A stretch of DNA of 64,000 nt from an uncultured Clostridia bacterium. Its GTDB lineage: Bacteria; Bacillota; Clostridia; Oscillospirales; Acutalibacteraceae. The DNA is taken from assembly GCA_946407065.1 (NCBI GenBank), contig CAMJMQ010000002.1, forward strand, positions 62,001-126,000, written 5' to 3'. Made by a program: the position numbers and the translations under genes. A model generated the notes under the pieces. That model was not told the origin of the DNA, made no database searches, and saw only the letters and a program-made list of their open reading frames with translations. The number at the start of each line of letters is the position of its first letter. The first letter of the stretch is position 1. Positions 16,833 to 27,333 of this stretch are shown in pieces.

Positions 16833-19800
16833 ATGCTGCATTTTGTGCTCGGCCGTTCCGGCTACGGAAAAAGTGAATATCTGCGCTGCAGGTTTGCCGA
16901 TCTCGCGCAAAAGGGAGAGGACAAGCTCCTGTTCCTGGTGCCCGATCAGATCTCCTTTGAGACAGAAGCGGCGTTTCTCGAATTGTTAGGCCCCGCCGTA
17001 TCGCGCAACATCATGGTGCTGGGCTTCTCACGACTGTGCGACTATGTCTTTGAGCAGACAGGCAACCGTTTCGCGTCCTTTGCGGATGACGGCGTTCGCC
17101 ATTTGATGATGAGCCTTGCGCTCGAGCAGGTGGGGGAGGAGCTGTCGATCTTTGATCAGCGAACCGATACCGCCGATATGCGCGAGCTGATGCTCTCCGC
17201 TGTCAAGGAGTACAAGAAGTGCGCCCTGTCGTCCGATACACTGCGTGAGGCGGCTCAGTCCGCGGGGGATGATACCCTGCGCATGAAGTTGAATGATACC
17301 GCGCTCGTGTACGATGCGTACAACGCGATCATGGAGCGCAGTTATATGGATCCGCTGGATTCGCTGACCAAGGTCTGCGAGCTGTTGCCCGACCATAAAT
17401 TGTTTGAGGGCTATACCCTCGCGCTCGATGCGTTCTACGGCTTTACGGCGCAGGAATACGATGTGATCGAACAGCTCTTGATGATGAGCAGTGAGATGTT
17501 TGTCGCGCTGACCGATGACTGCCGCCCCGACAGTGAGAACCTGTTTTTTGTCCCGCGGCGCACCCGAGCGCGGCTGTCGCGCATGGCACGTGATCATGGT
17601 ATTGAGATCGCGCCGTTGACTACGCTACATACTCCGTATCGCTTCCAAAATGAAGCGTTGATCGTGCTGGAAGAAAACGCCTACCGGTTGGAGAAAGAGC
17701 CGTATGCTGAGAGTGACGACGCGGTGACGGTATACCGTGCCTCGGGGCTGTATGACGAGTGCGATTTTGTCGCGCGTACGATCCGTGCCTTGGTTGAGGA
17801 CGGCGCACGCTATCGCGATATCGCGGTGATCTGCCGCAGTGCCGACCGCTACACCGGCATCCTCGAATCGTATTTTGAGAAGTACGGCATCCGCTGTTTT
17901 ATGGATAAGCCGCAGAACATTGACGCCATGCCGATGGTGCGATTGGTGACTGCCGCGTTCAACATCGTGAACCGCGGTTTTCAGCGCGAGGATGTCCTCT
18001 CCCTGCTGAAAACAGGCCTATGCTCCTATTCGGTCGGCGATATCGCGGACTTTGAAAATTATCTTTTCGTCTGGGATATCAGCGGACGAAGGTTTGATAC
18101 GCCCTTTACCGCGTCGCCCGACGGCTTTGCGGATGAAATGAACGATCAGCAAAAGGAGATCTTAAAGCGCGTAGAAAAGCTGCGTGCCGATATTATCGGC
18201 ACACTGCGTGATTTCTCCTTCTCGGTAAAGGACACCGACGGCAGATCGATCGCCAAGGCGCTGATGAAGCTGCTTTACCGATTGCACGTTGACGACAACA
18301 TCAACACCCTCTGCGACGCGTACGAAGCGCAGGGTGAGCACGAGCTTGCCGCCGACCTGATCCGTATGTGGAACGTGCTGTGCGGCATTCTCGACAAGAC
18401 CGTCGCCGTGATCGGAGATTACGCGATGACGCCCAAGCGCTTTGCGGAGCTGTTACACACCAACTTCGCCGCGTCCGAGGTCAGCACCATTCCGCGCGGC
18501 ATGGATGAGGTGGATGTTTCCACCGCCGACCGCTCCCTGATCTCGGACAAGAAGGTTGTGTTCCTGATCGGTGCGCTCGACGGAGAGTTCCCGCATACCC
18601 CCGTGGAGGCGGGCGTGTTCACCGATAATGAACGTGTTTTGTTGAAGGAAACCCTGCATTTGCCGCTCTCCGATTCGATCGAGGAGTTGATCGCGACCGA
18701 GCGCTACTATGCGTATTCGGCGCTGACCGCCGCGGGTGAGCGGCTCTATCTCAGTTTCCCTGCCGCCGATATGCGCGGTGAGCTCCTCATGCCCTCGGAC
18801 ATTATCTCCGAGGTGGAGCTGAGCTTGCCGAATCATCGATTCATCAACTACGATATGGTGCCGGTCAAAGAACGCCTGCGTTCCAAGAGAGCGGCGTTCG
18901 ATTATCTTGTCAGCCGCTATCACAGCCGCTCCGCCGATATCACGGCTCTCAAGGCATATTTCAGCGAGGATGAAGCATATCGTGATGTGATCCGCTCCAT
19001 CGAGGATGTGCTGAGCAGGCGTGTCCGCAGGATCAAGGATACAAAGCTGACGAAGGAGCTGTTCGGCAAAGAAATGCGCCTGTCATCGACCAAGATCGAT
19101 GTGTATCATAAATGTCCGTTCCGCTATTTCTGCGAGTACGGCTTACACATCCGCGAGCGCCGCAAAGCGACCGTCGACGCGCTCGAATACGGCACCTTGA
19201 TGCACCATATCTTTGAGGTGTTCTTCTCACAGTACAGCCGTGAGGAGTACATGGAGATGGATGAGAGCGCGGTCGAAGGCGTCGTGTCCGATATCCTTGA
19301 CAAATACATCGATACCCACTTCGGCGGCACAGAGGAAAAGTCGGAGCGCTTTTTGTACCTTTTGTACCGCACCAAAGCCGCTGCGACGCGGTTGCTCCTG
19401 CATATGATCCGTGAGCTCAGCCAAAGCGACTTTATCCCTGTCGATTTTGAGTTGGGCGTAGGGGAGGATATCCCCGATTATTCGGTGGAGCTGAATGACG
19501 GTCTGCGGCTCAGTGTGCGCGGCAGTGTCGACCGCGTTGACCGTTGTGACGCGGACGGCAAAAGCTATATCCGCGTCATCGACTACAAGACCGGTACCAA
19601 GGAATTCAACATCAACGATTTGCTGTATGGCTTGAATTTGCAGATGTTTATCTATCTATACGCGATCCGTGAAAACGGTATGGCGCGTTACGGTGAGATC
19701 ACCCCCGCGGGTGTTCTCTACATGCCCGCCGTATCGCCGTCGGTATCCGCCGATCCCGATACACCTGAGGCAAAGATCCGCAGTGAGCTGATCAAGAAGT

Positions 19801-20177
19801 ATATGATGAAGGGCGTGATCCTCGATGACGCCGACGTCGTCGCGCATATGGAGCATGACGGCGAGGGTGTGTTCATCCCCGCCAAGCTCAAGGACGGCGT
19901 TGTGTCCGCGAGCGCCGGCAGTCTGGCGTCGCTCGAGGAGCTGGGCGCGATCTTCCGCAGGATCGACGAGTTGACGACCGCGATGGCGCAGTCACTCTAT
20001 GACGGCGATGTCGCCGCACTGCCGCTCAAGGGCAAGAAGTACGACGGATGCGCCTACTGCGTTTACAACGCGGTATGCCTGCGCAAGGATGACGATCCCT
20101 GCCGTGAGGCGGTGGACAGAAGCGCCGCCGAAGTATTTGAAGAGCTCAAAAGAGAGGGGGATCACGATGGCACGTAA
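16833..20177 (+). CDS. addB: ATP-dependent nuclease subunit B (AddB)
   Basis: A 1114-residue subunit of the AddAB helicase-nuclease that processes double-strand ends for RecA. The N-terminal Walker A is VLGRSGYGKSEYL (residues 5-17). The C-terminal nuclease domain has IDYKTG near residue 915. The four iron-sulphur cysteines are visible: one near 757 (YHKCPFRYF) and three at ~1072-1082 (CAYCVYNAVC). AddB lacks the full helicase motif set, as expected. GGAGG precedes ATG 16833. The stop lies 11 bases inside addA. Confidence 0.95.
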   Translation: MLHFVLGRSGYGKSEYLRCRFADLAQKGEDKLLFLVPDQISFETEAAFLELLGPAVSRNIMVLGFSRLCDYVFEQTGNRFASFADDGVRHLMMSLALEQVGEELSIFDQRTDTADMRELMLSAVKEYKKCALSSDTLREAAQSAGDDTLRMKLNDTALVYDAYNAIMERSYMDPLDSLTKVCELLPDHKLFEGYTLALDAFYGFTAQEYDVIEQLLMMSSEMFVALTDDCRPDSENLFFVPRRTRARLSRMARDHGIEIAPLTTLHTPYRFQNEALIVLEENAYRLEKEPYAESDDAVTVYRASGLYDECDFVARTIRALVEDGARYRDIAVICRSADRYTGILESYFEKYGIRCFMDKPQNIDAMPMVRLVTAAFNIVNRGFQREDVLSLLKTGLCSYSVGDIADFENYLFVWDISGRRFDTPFTASPDGFADEMNDQQKEILKRVEKLRADIIGTLRDFSFSVKDTDGRSIAKALMKLLYRLHVDDNINTLCDAYEAQGEHELAADLIRMWNVLCGILDKTVAVIGDYAMTPKRFAELLHTNFAASEVSTIPRGMDEVDVSTADRSLISDKKVVFLIGALDGEFPHTPVEAGVFTDNERVLLKETLHLPLSDSIEELIATERYYAYSALTAAGERLYLSFPAADMRGELLMPSDIISEVELSLPNHRFINYDMVPVKERLRSKRAAFDYLVSRYHSRSADITALKAYFSEDEAYRDVIRSIEDVLSRRVRRIKDTKLTKELFGKEMRLSSTKIDVYHKCPFRYFCEYGLHIRERRKATVDALEYGTLMHHIFEVFFSQYSREEYMEMDESAVEGVVSDILDKYIDTHFGGTEEKSERFLYLLYRTKAAATRLLLHMIRELSQSDFIPVDFELGVGEDIPDYSVELNDGLRLSVRGSVDRVDRCDADGKSYIRVIDYKTGTKEFNINDLLYGLNLQMFIYLYAIRENGMARYGEITPAGVLYMPAVSPSVSADPDTPEAKIRSELIKKYMMKGVILDDADVVAHMEHDGEGVFIPAKLKDGVVSASAGSLASLEELGAIFRRIDELTTAMAQSLYDGDVAALPLKGKKYDGCAYCVYNAVCLRKDDDPCREAVDRSAAEVFEELKREGDHDGT

Positions 20178-23100
20178 CTGGACACAGCATCAGCTCGACG
20201 CGATCACCGCGCGGGGCGGTTCCGTGATCGTTTCGGCAGCCGCCGGATCGGGTAAGACCGCCGTACTGGTCGAGCGTGTGATCCGCCTGATCACCGATAC
20301 CGAAAACGGCGTTGACGCCGACCGACTGCTGGTCGTGACCTATACCCGCAAGGCTGCCGCCGAGCTCAAGAGCAGACTCAGGGACGCGCTGACCGACTGC
20401 ATCCGCAGGGATCCCACCAATCCCTTTTTGATCCGTCAGCAATCCCTGCTCGGCAAGGCGCATATCTCTACGGTGGACTCGTTTTGTATGTCGCTGTGCA
20501 AGGAGTATTTCTTCCTGCTCGACATCGACCGCAATATCCGCATTGCCGACGCGGGTGAGCTGAGCGTGATGCGCGCCGACGCGATGCGCCTGACGCTCGA
20601 TCTCTTGTATGAGGAGAAGGATCCCAAGTTCCACCGTTTGGTGGAGACCTTCGCCTCCGCCCGCGGTGACAGCAGGCTGGAGGATCACATCAGCCGCCTG
20701 TACGATTTTCTGCGCTCCCATCCGTTCCCGGAGCGCTGGATGGCAGAAAAGCTCTCTTATTACTCCGATTTTACAGAGGTCGGCGACACGGTATGGGGCA
20801 GGATCATCGCGGAGTACACGCGTGAGGCGGCAGATTATTTACAACTGCTCAACGACCGCGCCCTTGACGCGATCTCACTGGATGAAAAGCTCTATGATAA
20901 GAACCTTTCGCTGTTTGATTCCTATCGGATGTTTTGCGAGCGGTTACACAGCGCCGTCGAACAGGAGAGCTGGAACCTGATTCGTGACACGCTCCATTCC
21001 TTTGAAGCGGGGCGATTGTCCACCCCGCGCGGCTATGCCGACAATCCGCTGAAGCTCGAGGCGGCGTCGGCACGCGACATCTTCAAGGACACCGTCAAAT
21101 CGCTCCAAAAGCTCTATACGCAAGAGGAAGATCTGTGTCTGTATGACATCGAGCGGCTCAAGGATTACGCAGAACAGCTTTTTAAGGCGGTGAGCCAGTT
21201 TGAACACCATTACGCCATGCTCAAAAAAGAAAACAGCGTAGCGGACTACGCTGATATTGAGCACTGGGTGCTGTCGCTGATTGTCGATCGTGACACAATG
21301 ACCGCCACCGACGTCGCGCGAGAGATATCCTCCCGCTTTGACTACATCATGGTGGACGAGTACCAGGACGCGAACGAGGTACAGGACACCATCTTCAAGA
21401 CCATTTCACGCGATGAAACAAACCTGTTTGTTGTCGGCGACGTCAAGCAGAGTATCTACGGCTTTCGTCAGGCAATGCCTGAATTGTTCTTAAGAAGAAA
21501 AAACAATGCTGTTACTTATGATAGAGAAACAAAAGAATTTCCTGCAAAAATAATTCTGGAAAAGAATTTTAGAAGTGACAGCGCCGTGCTGTCCGCCGTC
21601 AATTTCTTCTTCAAAAAATTGATGTCAACGGCAGTCGGCGATATCGAATATAATGAGGAGGAAATGCTCTTTCCCGGCGCCGTATACGCGCCGCAGAAGG
21701 AGCCCGCCGTCGAGCTGAACCTGATCGACAAGGACTTGGTCGGTGAGGAGGACGCCGCCGTTGCCGAGGCGCGGTATATCGCCGAGCGCATCCTGCAAAT
21801 GGTCGCCGAGGGCTATCCCGTCAAGGACGGCGACGCGTATCGTCCCGCGACCTTCAGCGATTTTGCCGTGTTGATGCGTAACCTGTCGAGCTACGTCGCG
21901 GTTTATCGCGAGGTGTTCGAGCTGTATGGCATCCACGCCCACAGCGAGAACGGCGCGGGATTTTTGGATTGCAGAGAGATCATGCTGATCACCAACTTTT
22001 TGCGTGTCATCAACAATCCCGCCCTTGACATCGAGCTGTTGAGTGTTGTGATGAGCCCCGTGTTCGCCTTTGACGAGGACGACCTCGCGCGTATCCGTAT
22101 CGGACAGCGCAAGGGCTCGCTCTACGCGGCGATCACATTGGACGCCGAAAAGGGGAACCAAAAGAGTAAGAGTTTCCTCAGCGAACTTTCCTATTATCGG
22201 AACGTGTCCGTGACCGTGCCGCTGCATCAACTGATCACCTTGATCTATGAGCGCTCGTCGTTCATGGCGATCCTCTCCGCCTCCGACAGTGCGGGCGCGA
22301 CCAATAACCTGCGCCTGTTGCTCGACTACGCGCGGGCGTTTGAGCAGAATACCCATCGCGGTCTATCGGCTTTCGTCAACTACCTTGACCGACTGCTCGA
22401 GGACGGCTCCGACCTGCCCTCCGCGTCGAGCGACGGCGGAGCGGATGTCGGCGTAGAATTGATGACCGTCCACGCGTCAAAGGGGCTTGAGTTCCCGATC
22501 TGCTTCATTGCGAATACCGCGCGTAAGTTCGTGTCTGATGCGTCAAAGTCGGTCCTGCTCCATTCGCGCTACGGCTACGCGCAAAAGCTCTATGATCCCG
22601 CGCTTTCCGCCAACTTCAACACCATGCCGCGCAACGCACTGGCGATGGAGATCAGCCGCGATGAGATGAGTGAGGAGCTCCGCGTGCTGTATGTCGCAAT
22701 GACGCGTGCCAAGCAAAAGCTGATCCTGCTCGCCACCCCCTCGCGATCGGTCACCTCCTACATAGGCGGCATCGCCAAAAAGCTCGCGGGTCAGCGGGAG
22801 ATCTCACCCTTTGCGGTGCGCTCCGCAAACGCATTGTCCGATTGGCTGGTCATGTGCGCCCTGCTCCACCCCGACGGCGAAACACTGCGGGAGTATGCGG
22901 GCGTATCCGCGGACAGCGAGCCACAGGCTGATTTTGCACTTTCCTGCCACGTGATCGACACACCGTTTGACGCGGAGGATACGGAAGAAATTGCGACAGA
23001 GTATCAGGATATAAAAGCGAACACCGACCTGATCGACGAGCTGAAACAGCATGTCGATTATCGCTATCCGTATGAGGCGATCGAAGCCCTGCCCGTCAAG

Positions 23101-23706
23101 GTCGCGGCGTCAACGCTCGCGCATCAAATGACCGACAAGGCGTATGACCGCACCCTCGACCGCCCCGCGTTTTTGCAGGGTGAAAAGCTCACCTCCGCCG
23201 AGAAAGGCACCGCACTGCACGCGTTCATGCAGTTTGTCGATTTTGCCGCGGCAAGAGCAGCGTTGCAAGACCAACTGCATCAGCTGCACGCCGACGGCTA
23301 TCTGACCGACGCGCAGGTGAACAGCATCGACCTGCACCGTGCCGAGCGCTTTATCCAAAGCGATCTGGTCACTCGTTGTCTGCACGCCGACGAGGTGTAT
23401 AAGGAATACCGCTTCAATGTCAAGATTCCCGCAAAGCTGGTCAATCCCGGGATCGAAGAGCCCTTCCGTGAGGAAAAGGTGATCCTGCAGGGTGCGGTGG
23501 ATCTGGCATTCGTCGAGGACGGAGAGCTCGTGATCGTCGATTACAAGACCGACCGTGTCAAGGATCCGCAAACGCTGAACGACCGTTACGCGTCCCAACT
23601 CATGCTGTATAAGGACGCGATGGAGGAATGCCTCGGACTCCCCGTCAAGGAATGTCTGATCTACTCGATCCATCACAGCAAAGAGATCGAAGTATTTCGC
23701 AAATGA
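20167..23706 (+). CDS. addA: ATP-dependent helicase/nuclease subunit A (AddA)
   Basis: A 1179-residue UvrD-family helicase with a C-terminal RecB-type nuclease domain. Motif I is VSAAAGSGKTAVL (~residues 22-34). Walker B/motif II is MVDEYQDANEVQ (~395). Motif III-IV sequence VVGDVKQSIYGFRQA follows. Motif VI lies in LYVAMTRAKQKL. The nuclease motif is IVDYKTDRV near residue 1123. Start ATG 20167 follows GAGAGGGGG and overlaps the end of addB by 11 bases; the frame is open further upstream only as a shadow inside addB. Confidence 0.96.
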   Translation: MARNWTQHQLDAITARGGSVIVSAAAGSGKTAVLVERVIRLITDTENGVDADRLLVVTYTRKAAAELKSRLRDALTDCIRRDPTNPFLIRQQSLLGKAHISTVDSFCMSLCKEYFFLLDIDRNIRIADAGELSVMRADAMRLTLDLLYEEKDPKFHRLVETFASARGDSRLEDHISRLYDFLRSHPFPERWMAEKLSYYSDFTEVGDTVWGRIIAEYTREAADYLQLLNDRALDAISLDEKLYDKNLSLFDSYRMFCERLHSAVEQESWNLIRDTLHSFEAGRLSTPRGYADNPLKLEAASARDIFKDTVKSLQKLYTQEEDLCLYDIERLKDYAEQLFKAVSQFEHHYAMLKKENSVADYADIEHWVLSLIVDRDTMTATDVAREISSRFDYIMVDEYQDANEVQDTIFKTISRDETNLFVVGDVKQSIYGFRQAMPELFLRRKNNAVTYDRETKEFPAKIILEKNFRSDSAVLSAVNFFFKKLMSTAVGDIEYNEEEMLFPGAVYAPQKEPAVELNLIDKDLVGEEDAAVAEARYIAERILQMVAEGYPVKDGDAYRPATFSDFAVLMRNLSSYVAVYREVFELYGIHAHSENGAGFLDCREIMLITNFLRVINNPALDIELLSVVMSPVFAFDEDDLARIRIGQRKGSLYAAITLDAEKGNQKSKSFLSELSYYRNVSVTVPLHQLITLIYERSSFMAILSASDSAGATNNLRLLLDYARAFEQNTHRGLSAFVNYLDRLLEDGSDLPSASSDGGADVGVELMTVHASKGLEFPICFIANTARKFVSDASKSVLLHSRYGYAQKLYDPALSANFNTMPRNALAMEISRDEMSEELRVLYVAMTRAKQKLILLATPSRSVTSYIGGIAKKLAGQREISPFAVRSANALSDWLVMCALLHPDGETLREYAGVSADSEPQADFALSCHVIDTPFDAEDTEEIATEYQDIKANTDLIDELKQHVDYRYPYEAIEALPVKVAASTLAHQMTDKAYDRTLDRPAFLQGEKLTSAEKGTALHAFMQFVDFAAARAALQDQLHQLHADGYLTDAQVNSIDLHRAERFIQSDLVTRCLHADEVYKEYRFNVKIPAKLVNPGIEEPFREEKVILQGAVDLAFVEDGELVIVDYKTDRVKDPQTLNDRYASQLMLYKDAMEECLGLPVKECLIYSIHHSKEIEVFRK

Positions 23707-23710
23707 TAAA

Positions 23711-23832
23711 AGGCTCCCGTGAGGGACATCATCTTTGAGCAAGGAAAGGAATCTCGCTGACGCTCGGTCAGTTGAAACAATTCCTCAGTCACCGTTCGGT
23801 GACAGCTCCTTTTACCAAAAGGAGCCTCCTTG
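23711..23832 (-). repeat. Dispersed repeat, family R1, minus orientation
   Basis: Read on the minus strand it gives AGGCTCCTTTTGGTAAAAGG, AGCTGTCACCGAACGGTGAC, TGAGGAATTG. This matches the R1 copies at 61329 and 62981. It lies between convergent addA and the FAD gene and includes hairpins that may also act as terminators. Confidence 0.65.
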
Positions 23833-23861
23833 CTCATACAATGTCCGTGTGGGAGCCTTTG

Positions 23862-25445
23862 TTATGTTGTGATGATTTTTTCAGCAACCTTGATGCCGTC
23901 GACGGCGGCGGATACGATGCCGCCCGCATAGCCCGCGCCTTCACCGCAGGGGTACAGTCCTCTCAGGCTCACGCTCTGCATGCTCTCGTCACGCGTGATG
24001 CGGATGGGGGAGGAACTGCGGCTTTCCACTGCGGTGAGGATCGCGTCGGGATGATTGAAGCCGTGCATCCGACGGTCGATCATCGGGATCGCCTCGCGCA
24101 GAGAATCGGTCACAAACGGCGGCAGGATGTCGTCCATATTCGCAAAGCTCGTGCCGGGCAGATAGCTCGGTGTGACCTCGCCGAATCGGGTGGAAACCTG
24201 TTTGTTCAGGAAGTCACCGACGCGGATGATCGGCGCGCGGTAATCGCCGCCTCCCGCGACAAACGCCTTGCGCTCCATCTCTCTCTGCCAGTACATCCCC
24301 TTGAGCCGATGTTCGCTCAGGATATCGTCGGGATGGACGGATACCAAGAGCGCCGCGTTGGAGTTAATCTTGTCGCGGGCGAATTCGCTCATGCCGTTGG
24401 TGACAACGCTGTTTTCTTCGCTTTGTGCTGCGACGACCACGCCGCCCGGACACATGCAAAAAGTGTATACCCCGCGTCCATCCTTGAGGTGGACGTTTTG
24501 TTTGTAGTAGGCGGCGGGCAGCCTGTTGTGTGTCGCACCGTATTGGGAGCGGTCGATGTTCTCGCGCAGATGCTCGATACGCACGCCAACCGAGAACGGC
24601 TTCGGCTCGATGTGAACGTCCATTTGATGGAGCAGTTCAAAGGTATCGCGCGCGCTGTGACCGATGGCGAGCACGATCTCATTGCATTCGATCAGCCGCT
24701 TTGTGCCGTGATGCTCGACCTCGGCGGCGTGGACTGCGCCGTCATGCGTTTTGATGTCGACCAGCTTGGTGTCGAAGAAGATCTCCGCGCCGAGAGCGAT
24801 CAATTCCTCGCGGATATTTTTGACGGTGTCGCGCAGCTTGTCCGTACCGATATGCGGCTTTGCGTTATACAGGATCTCTTCGGGAGCGCCGTGCGCGGCA
24901 AATTCAAGGAGCACCTTGCGCGATCTGCCGTCCTTGGTGCCGGTGTTGAGCTTGCCGTCCGAAAAAGTGCCCGCGCCGCCCTCGCCGAACTGCACATTAC
25001 ATTCGGTGTCGAGGACAGCATTTTGCCACATTCGGCTGACCGCCTTAGTGCGTTCTTCTACGCGTGACCCGCGTTCGATCACGATGGGACGAATACCGCT
25101 CTGCACTAACGTCAACGCGCAGAACAATCCCGCGGGACCCGTGCCGACGATCAGCGGCCGTTTCTCTTTGTCCTTCGGCGTCAGAGGGATGTAGCGGTAC
25201 GGTTCGGTGATGACGGCATTTTTGCATTTTGCTTTATTCAGCGCCGCCTGCTCGTTACCGCTCAGTGTCACATCGATACTTGTGGTGTAGTGGATGTCGT
25301 TTTTGTGCCGCGCGTCGATAGAGCGGCGATAGAGCGACGCTGTTTTGATTGTTTTTTCAGATATCCGCAGTTCCTTGGCACAGACTCGGCGGATGTCGTC
25401 ATCGGTATAGCCCAAGGGGAGTTTTACATTGCTCAGTCGTATCAT
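23862..25445 (-). CDS. FAD-dependent oxidoreductase (uncharacterised FAD-dependent dehydrogenase family)
   Basis: A 527-residue flavoprotein. The FAD dinucleotide-binding motif lies at ~residues 95-108 (VGTGPAGLFCALTL), after an N-terminal domain of about 90 residues. That N-terminal domain is typical of the COG2509-type subgroup. GGAGTFSDGKLNT follows near 165, and the C-terminal SLRGLYPCGEGAGYAGGI is the second flavin-contact segment. The substrate is unknown. The start is ATG 25445, which overlaps the stop of the upstream FAD gene as ATGA. It is the last gene of a three-gene minus-strand operon. Confidence 0.88.
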   Translation of the reverse strand: MIRLSNVKLPLGYTDDDIRRVCAKELRISEKTIKTASLYRRSIDARHKNDIHYTTSIDVTLSGNEQAALNKAKCKNAVITEPYRYIPLTPKDKEKRPLIVGTGPAGLFCALTLVQSGIRPIVIERGSRVEERTKAVSRMWQNAVLDTECNVQFGEGGAGTFSDGKLNTGTKDGRSRKVLLEFAAHGAPEEILYNAKPHIGTDKLRDTVKNIREELIALGAEIFFDTKLVDIKTHDGAVHAAEVEHHGTKRLIECNEIVLAIGHSARDTFELLHQMDVHIEPKPFSVGVRIEHLRENIDRSQYGATHNRLPAAYYKQNVHLKDGRGVYTFCMCPGGVVVAAQSEENSVVTNGMSEFARDKINSNAALLVSVHPDDILSEHRLKGMYWQREMERKAFVAGGGDYRAPIIRVGDFLNKQVSTRFGEVTPSYLPGTSFANMDDILPPFVTDSLREAIPMIDRRMHGFNHPDAILTAVESRSSSPIRITRDESMQSVSLRGLYPCGEGAGYAGGIVSAAVDGIKVAEKIITT

Positions 25446-26659
25446 AGGTGATCCCCCGCGCACATCCCGCTCGCAAAGGCGAACTGGAGGTTATAGCCGC
25501 CGCAGTCGCCGTCGATATCCAGCACCTCGCCGATGAGATACAGTCCGCGGTGACGGTTGCTTTCAAAGGTGCGGGGGTCGATCTCACTCAGCCTGACCCC
25601 GCCCGCGGTGACCTGTGCTTTCTTGAAATCACGGGTCTCTTCACAGACAAAGCGCCAGTCGGTGATATGGCGACACAGCGCTTTAATTTCTTTATTAGAA
25701 ATATCCTGACAGGATGCGGAGGGCTTGATGCCGCACGATTTCAACAGTGCCAGTCCAATATTTTTATGGAACATTCCCGTGAAGAGCTCGCCGCAGGTCG
25801 CTTTGTTGTTGCGCTTAAATCTGTTTGTGATTTCCTGCTCGACCTGTTCATCGGTGAAATCGGGCAGCAGATTGAGGTGAATCTCGCAACCGCCAAGATT
25901 GGCGTGTCGGGATAGGTTGAAGATGCAGATGCCCGATAATGCGCCGTCGGCAAACTGCACCTCGCCGCGTTCGATTTTGATGATCTTTTTGTCGCGGATC
26001 AGGGTTGCTTCCGCCGACGCGCGGATGCCCTTGAGCGATTTTAATAATTCGTTTTTGACCTTGACGGGCGAGAGGGAGGGACTGAGCTTGGTCATGCTCA
26101 AACCCAGTGTTCGCAGCAATTCGCGGCTGTCGTTATCTCTGCCCGCGTAATCCGCCTTACCGCCCGCGGCAATGACCAGCTTTTTGGCGAAAAGCCGCAG
26201 CTCGGGGGTCGTGATCTCATATCCCTCGGCAGTCTTTTGGATGCGTCGGATATCGGTGTTGCAGATGGTTTCGATAGGGAGCTGCGCGATCCTCATACGC
26301 AGGACGTCGAGGACGGAGCTCGCTTGATTGGACAGGGGATAGACCCTCTGTTCACTGTCGGTATGTGTGAGCAGTCCGAGGGTGCGGAAGCAGGATAAGA
26401 CCGCGACGGGGCTATATTTCTCAAAAAGAATATTGATCAGCGTGTCGCTCCCATCACCGTGATAGCTTTTGGCATCCGCGCCCATGTGGCTGAGGTTGCA
26501 TCTTCCGTTACCGGTGACAAGGATCTTTTTGCCTACGCGATCCGCTTTTTCCAGTATGACGATCGTTTGACCGGGGTGGTTCTGTGCGGCACGGATCGCG
26601 CACATCAGTCCCGCCGCGCCGCCGCCGATGATCGCCGCGTAAACATGATGCTTCTTCAT
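25442..26659 (-). CDS. NAD(P)/FAD-dependent oxidoreductase, HI0933 (BaiN/RdsA-like) family
   Basis: A 405-residue flavoprotein. The N terminus carries a GG-doublet dinucleotide-binding motif (AAIIGGGAAGLMCAIRAA). Next come KILVTGNGRCNLSH (~45-58) and a central YPLSNQASSVLDVL. The C terminus has LYLIGEVLDIDGDCGGYNLQFAFASG. This is the standard HI0933-family layout at the usual length. The physiological substrate in most species is not known. The start overlaps the stop of the upstream exporter by one base (TAATG) and the end overlaps the next FAD gene by four. Confidence 0.9.
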   Translation of the reverse strand: MKKHHVYAAIIGGGAAGLMCAIRAAQNHPGQTIVILEKADRVGKKILVTGNGRCNLSHMGADAKSYHGDGSDTLINILFEKYSPVAVLSCFRTLGLLTHTDSEQRVYPLSNQASSVLDVLRMRIAQLPIETICNTDIRRIQKTAEGYEITTPELRLFAKKLVIAAGGKADYAGRDNDSRELLRTLGLSMTKLSPSLSPVKVKNELLKSLKGIRASAEATLIRDKKIIKIERGEVQFADGALSGICIFNLSRHANLGGCEIHLNLLPDFTDEQVEQEITNRFKRNNKATCGELFTGMFHKNIGLALLKSCGIKPSASCQDISNKEIKALCRHITDWRFVCEETRDFKKAQVTAGGVRLSEIDPRTFESNRHRGLYLIGEVLDIDGDCGGYNLQFAFASGMCAGDHL

Positions 26660-27159
26660 TATGCTTTGGGTGCGAAGATCGCGCCGATCGCGCCGAATAC
26701 GCCCATTGACGCCAATCCCATGATCACGCCGGCGATGATGACGCCGAGCATGACGGCGATAATGCTCTTTTTAAAGTCCATATCCAGCATGGACGCCGCG
26801 AGCGTCCCTGTCCAAGCGCCGGTTCCGGGCAGGGGGATGCCGACGAACAGCATCAGCGCGATGAACAGACCTCTGCCTGCCTTCGCCTGCAATTTTTTGC
26901 CGCCCTTTTCACCCTTCTCAAGACAGAAGGTAAAGAATTTGCCGATGAACTTTTTATCCTTGCCCCATTCGAGCACCTTGCGCGCAAAGAGATAGATGAA
27001 CGGTACGGGGAGCATGTTGCCGAGGATGGCGAGGATATACACGACGACCATGTTCATATTGCCGCCGAGGTTGTTGACGCCGACGGCATAGGGGATCGCG
27101 CCGCGCAGCTCGATCAGCGGCACCATGGAAATCAAAAATACGATGATATAATGAAGCAT
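26659..27159 (-). CDS. Small multidrug export family protein (COG2426-type)
   Basis: A 166-residue integral membrane protein with about four to five hydrophobic segments. The N-terminal IVFLISMVPLIELRGAIPYA (~5-24) is the family signature. PLPGTGAWTGTLAASML (~113-129) is the second conserved loop. Family members are annotated as small multidrug exporters, but direct evidence of transport is thin. AAAAGGAG precedes the ATG. It heads the three-gene minus-strand operon. Confidence 0.85.
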   Translation of the reverse strand: MLHYIIVFLISMVPLIELRGAIPYAVGVNNLGGNMNMVVVYILAILGNMLPVPFIYLFARKVLEWGKDKKFIGKFFTFCLEKGEKGGKKLQAKAGRGLFIALMLFVGIPLPGTGAWTGTLAASMLDMDFKKSIIAVMLGVIIAGVIMGLASMGVFGAIGAIFAPKA

Positions 27160-27259
27160 AAGGAATCTCCTTTTCGTTTCTTCTCCATAGCATTATAACT
27201 GAAAAAAGCAGTCTTTTCAACTCTAATTTGAAGGATTGATAAAACTTATATGATTCCGT

Positions 27260-27288
27260 TTGACAACTTATACGGAATGGATTAGAAT
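27260..27288 (+). promoter_or_regulatory. Sigma-A promoter of the vanZ-like gene
   Basis: TTGACA (27260-27265) and TAGAAT (27283-27288) are 17 bases apart in an AT-rich divergent intergenic region, about 45 bases before the start codon. Confidence 0.75.
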
Positions 27289-27333
27289 AAACTCGGATTA
27301 TTATGATAATAAAACCACATGATCAGGTGTAGG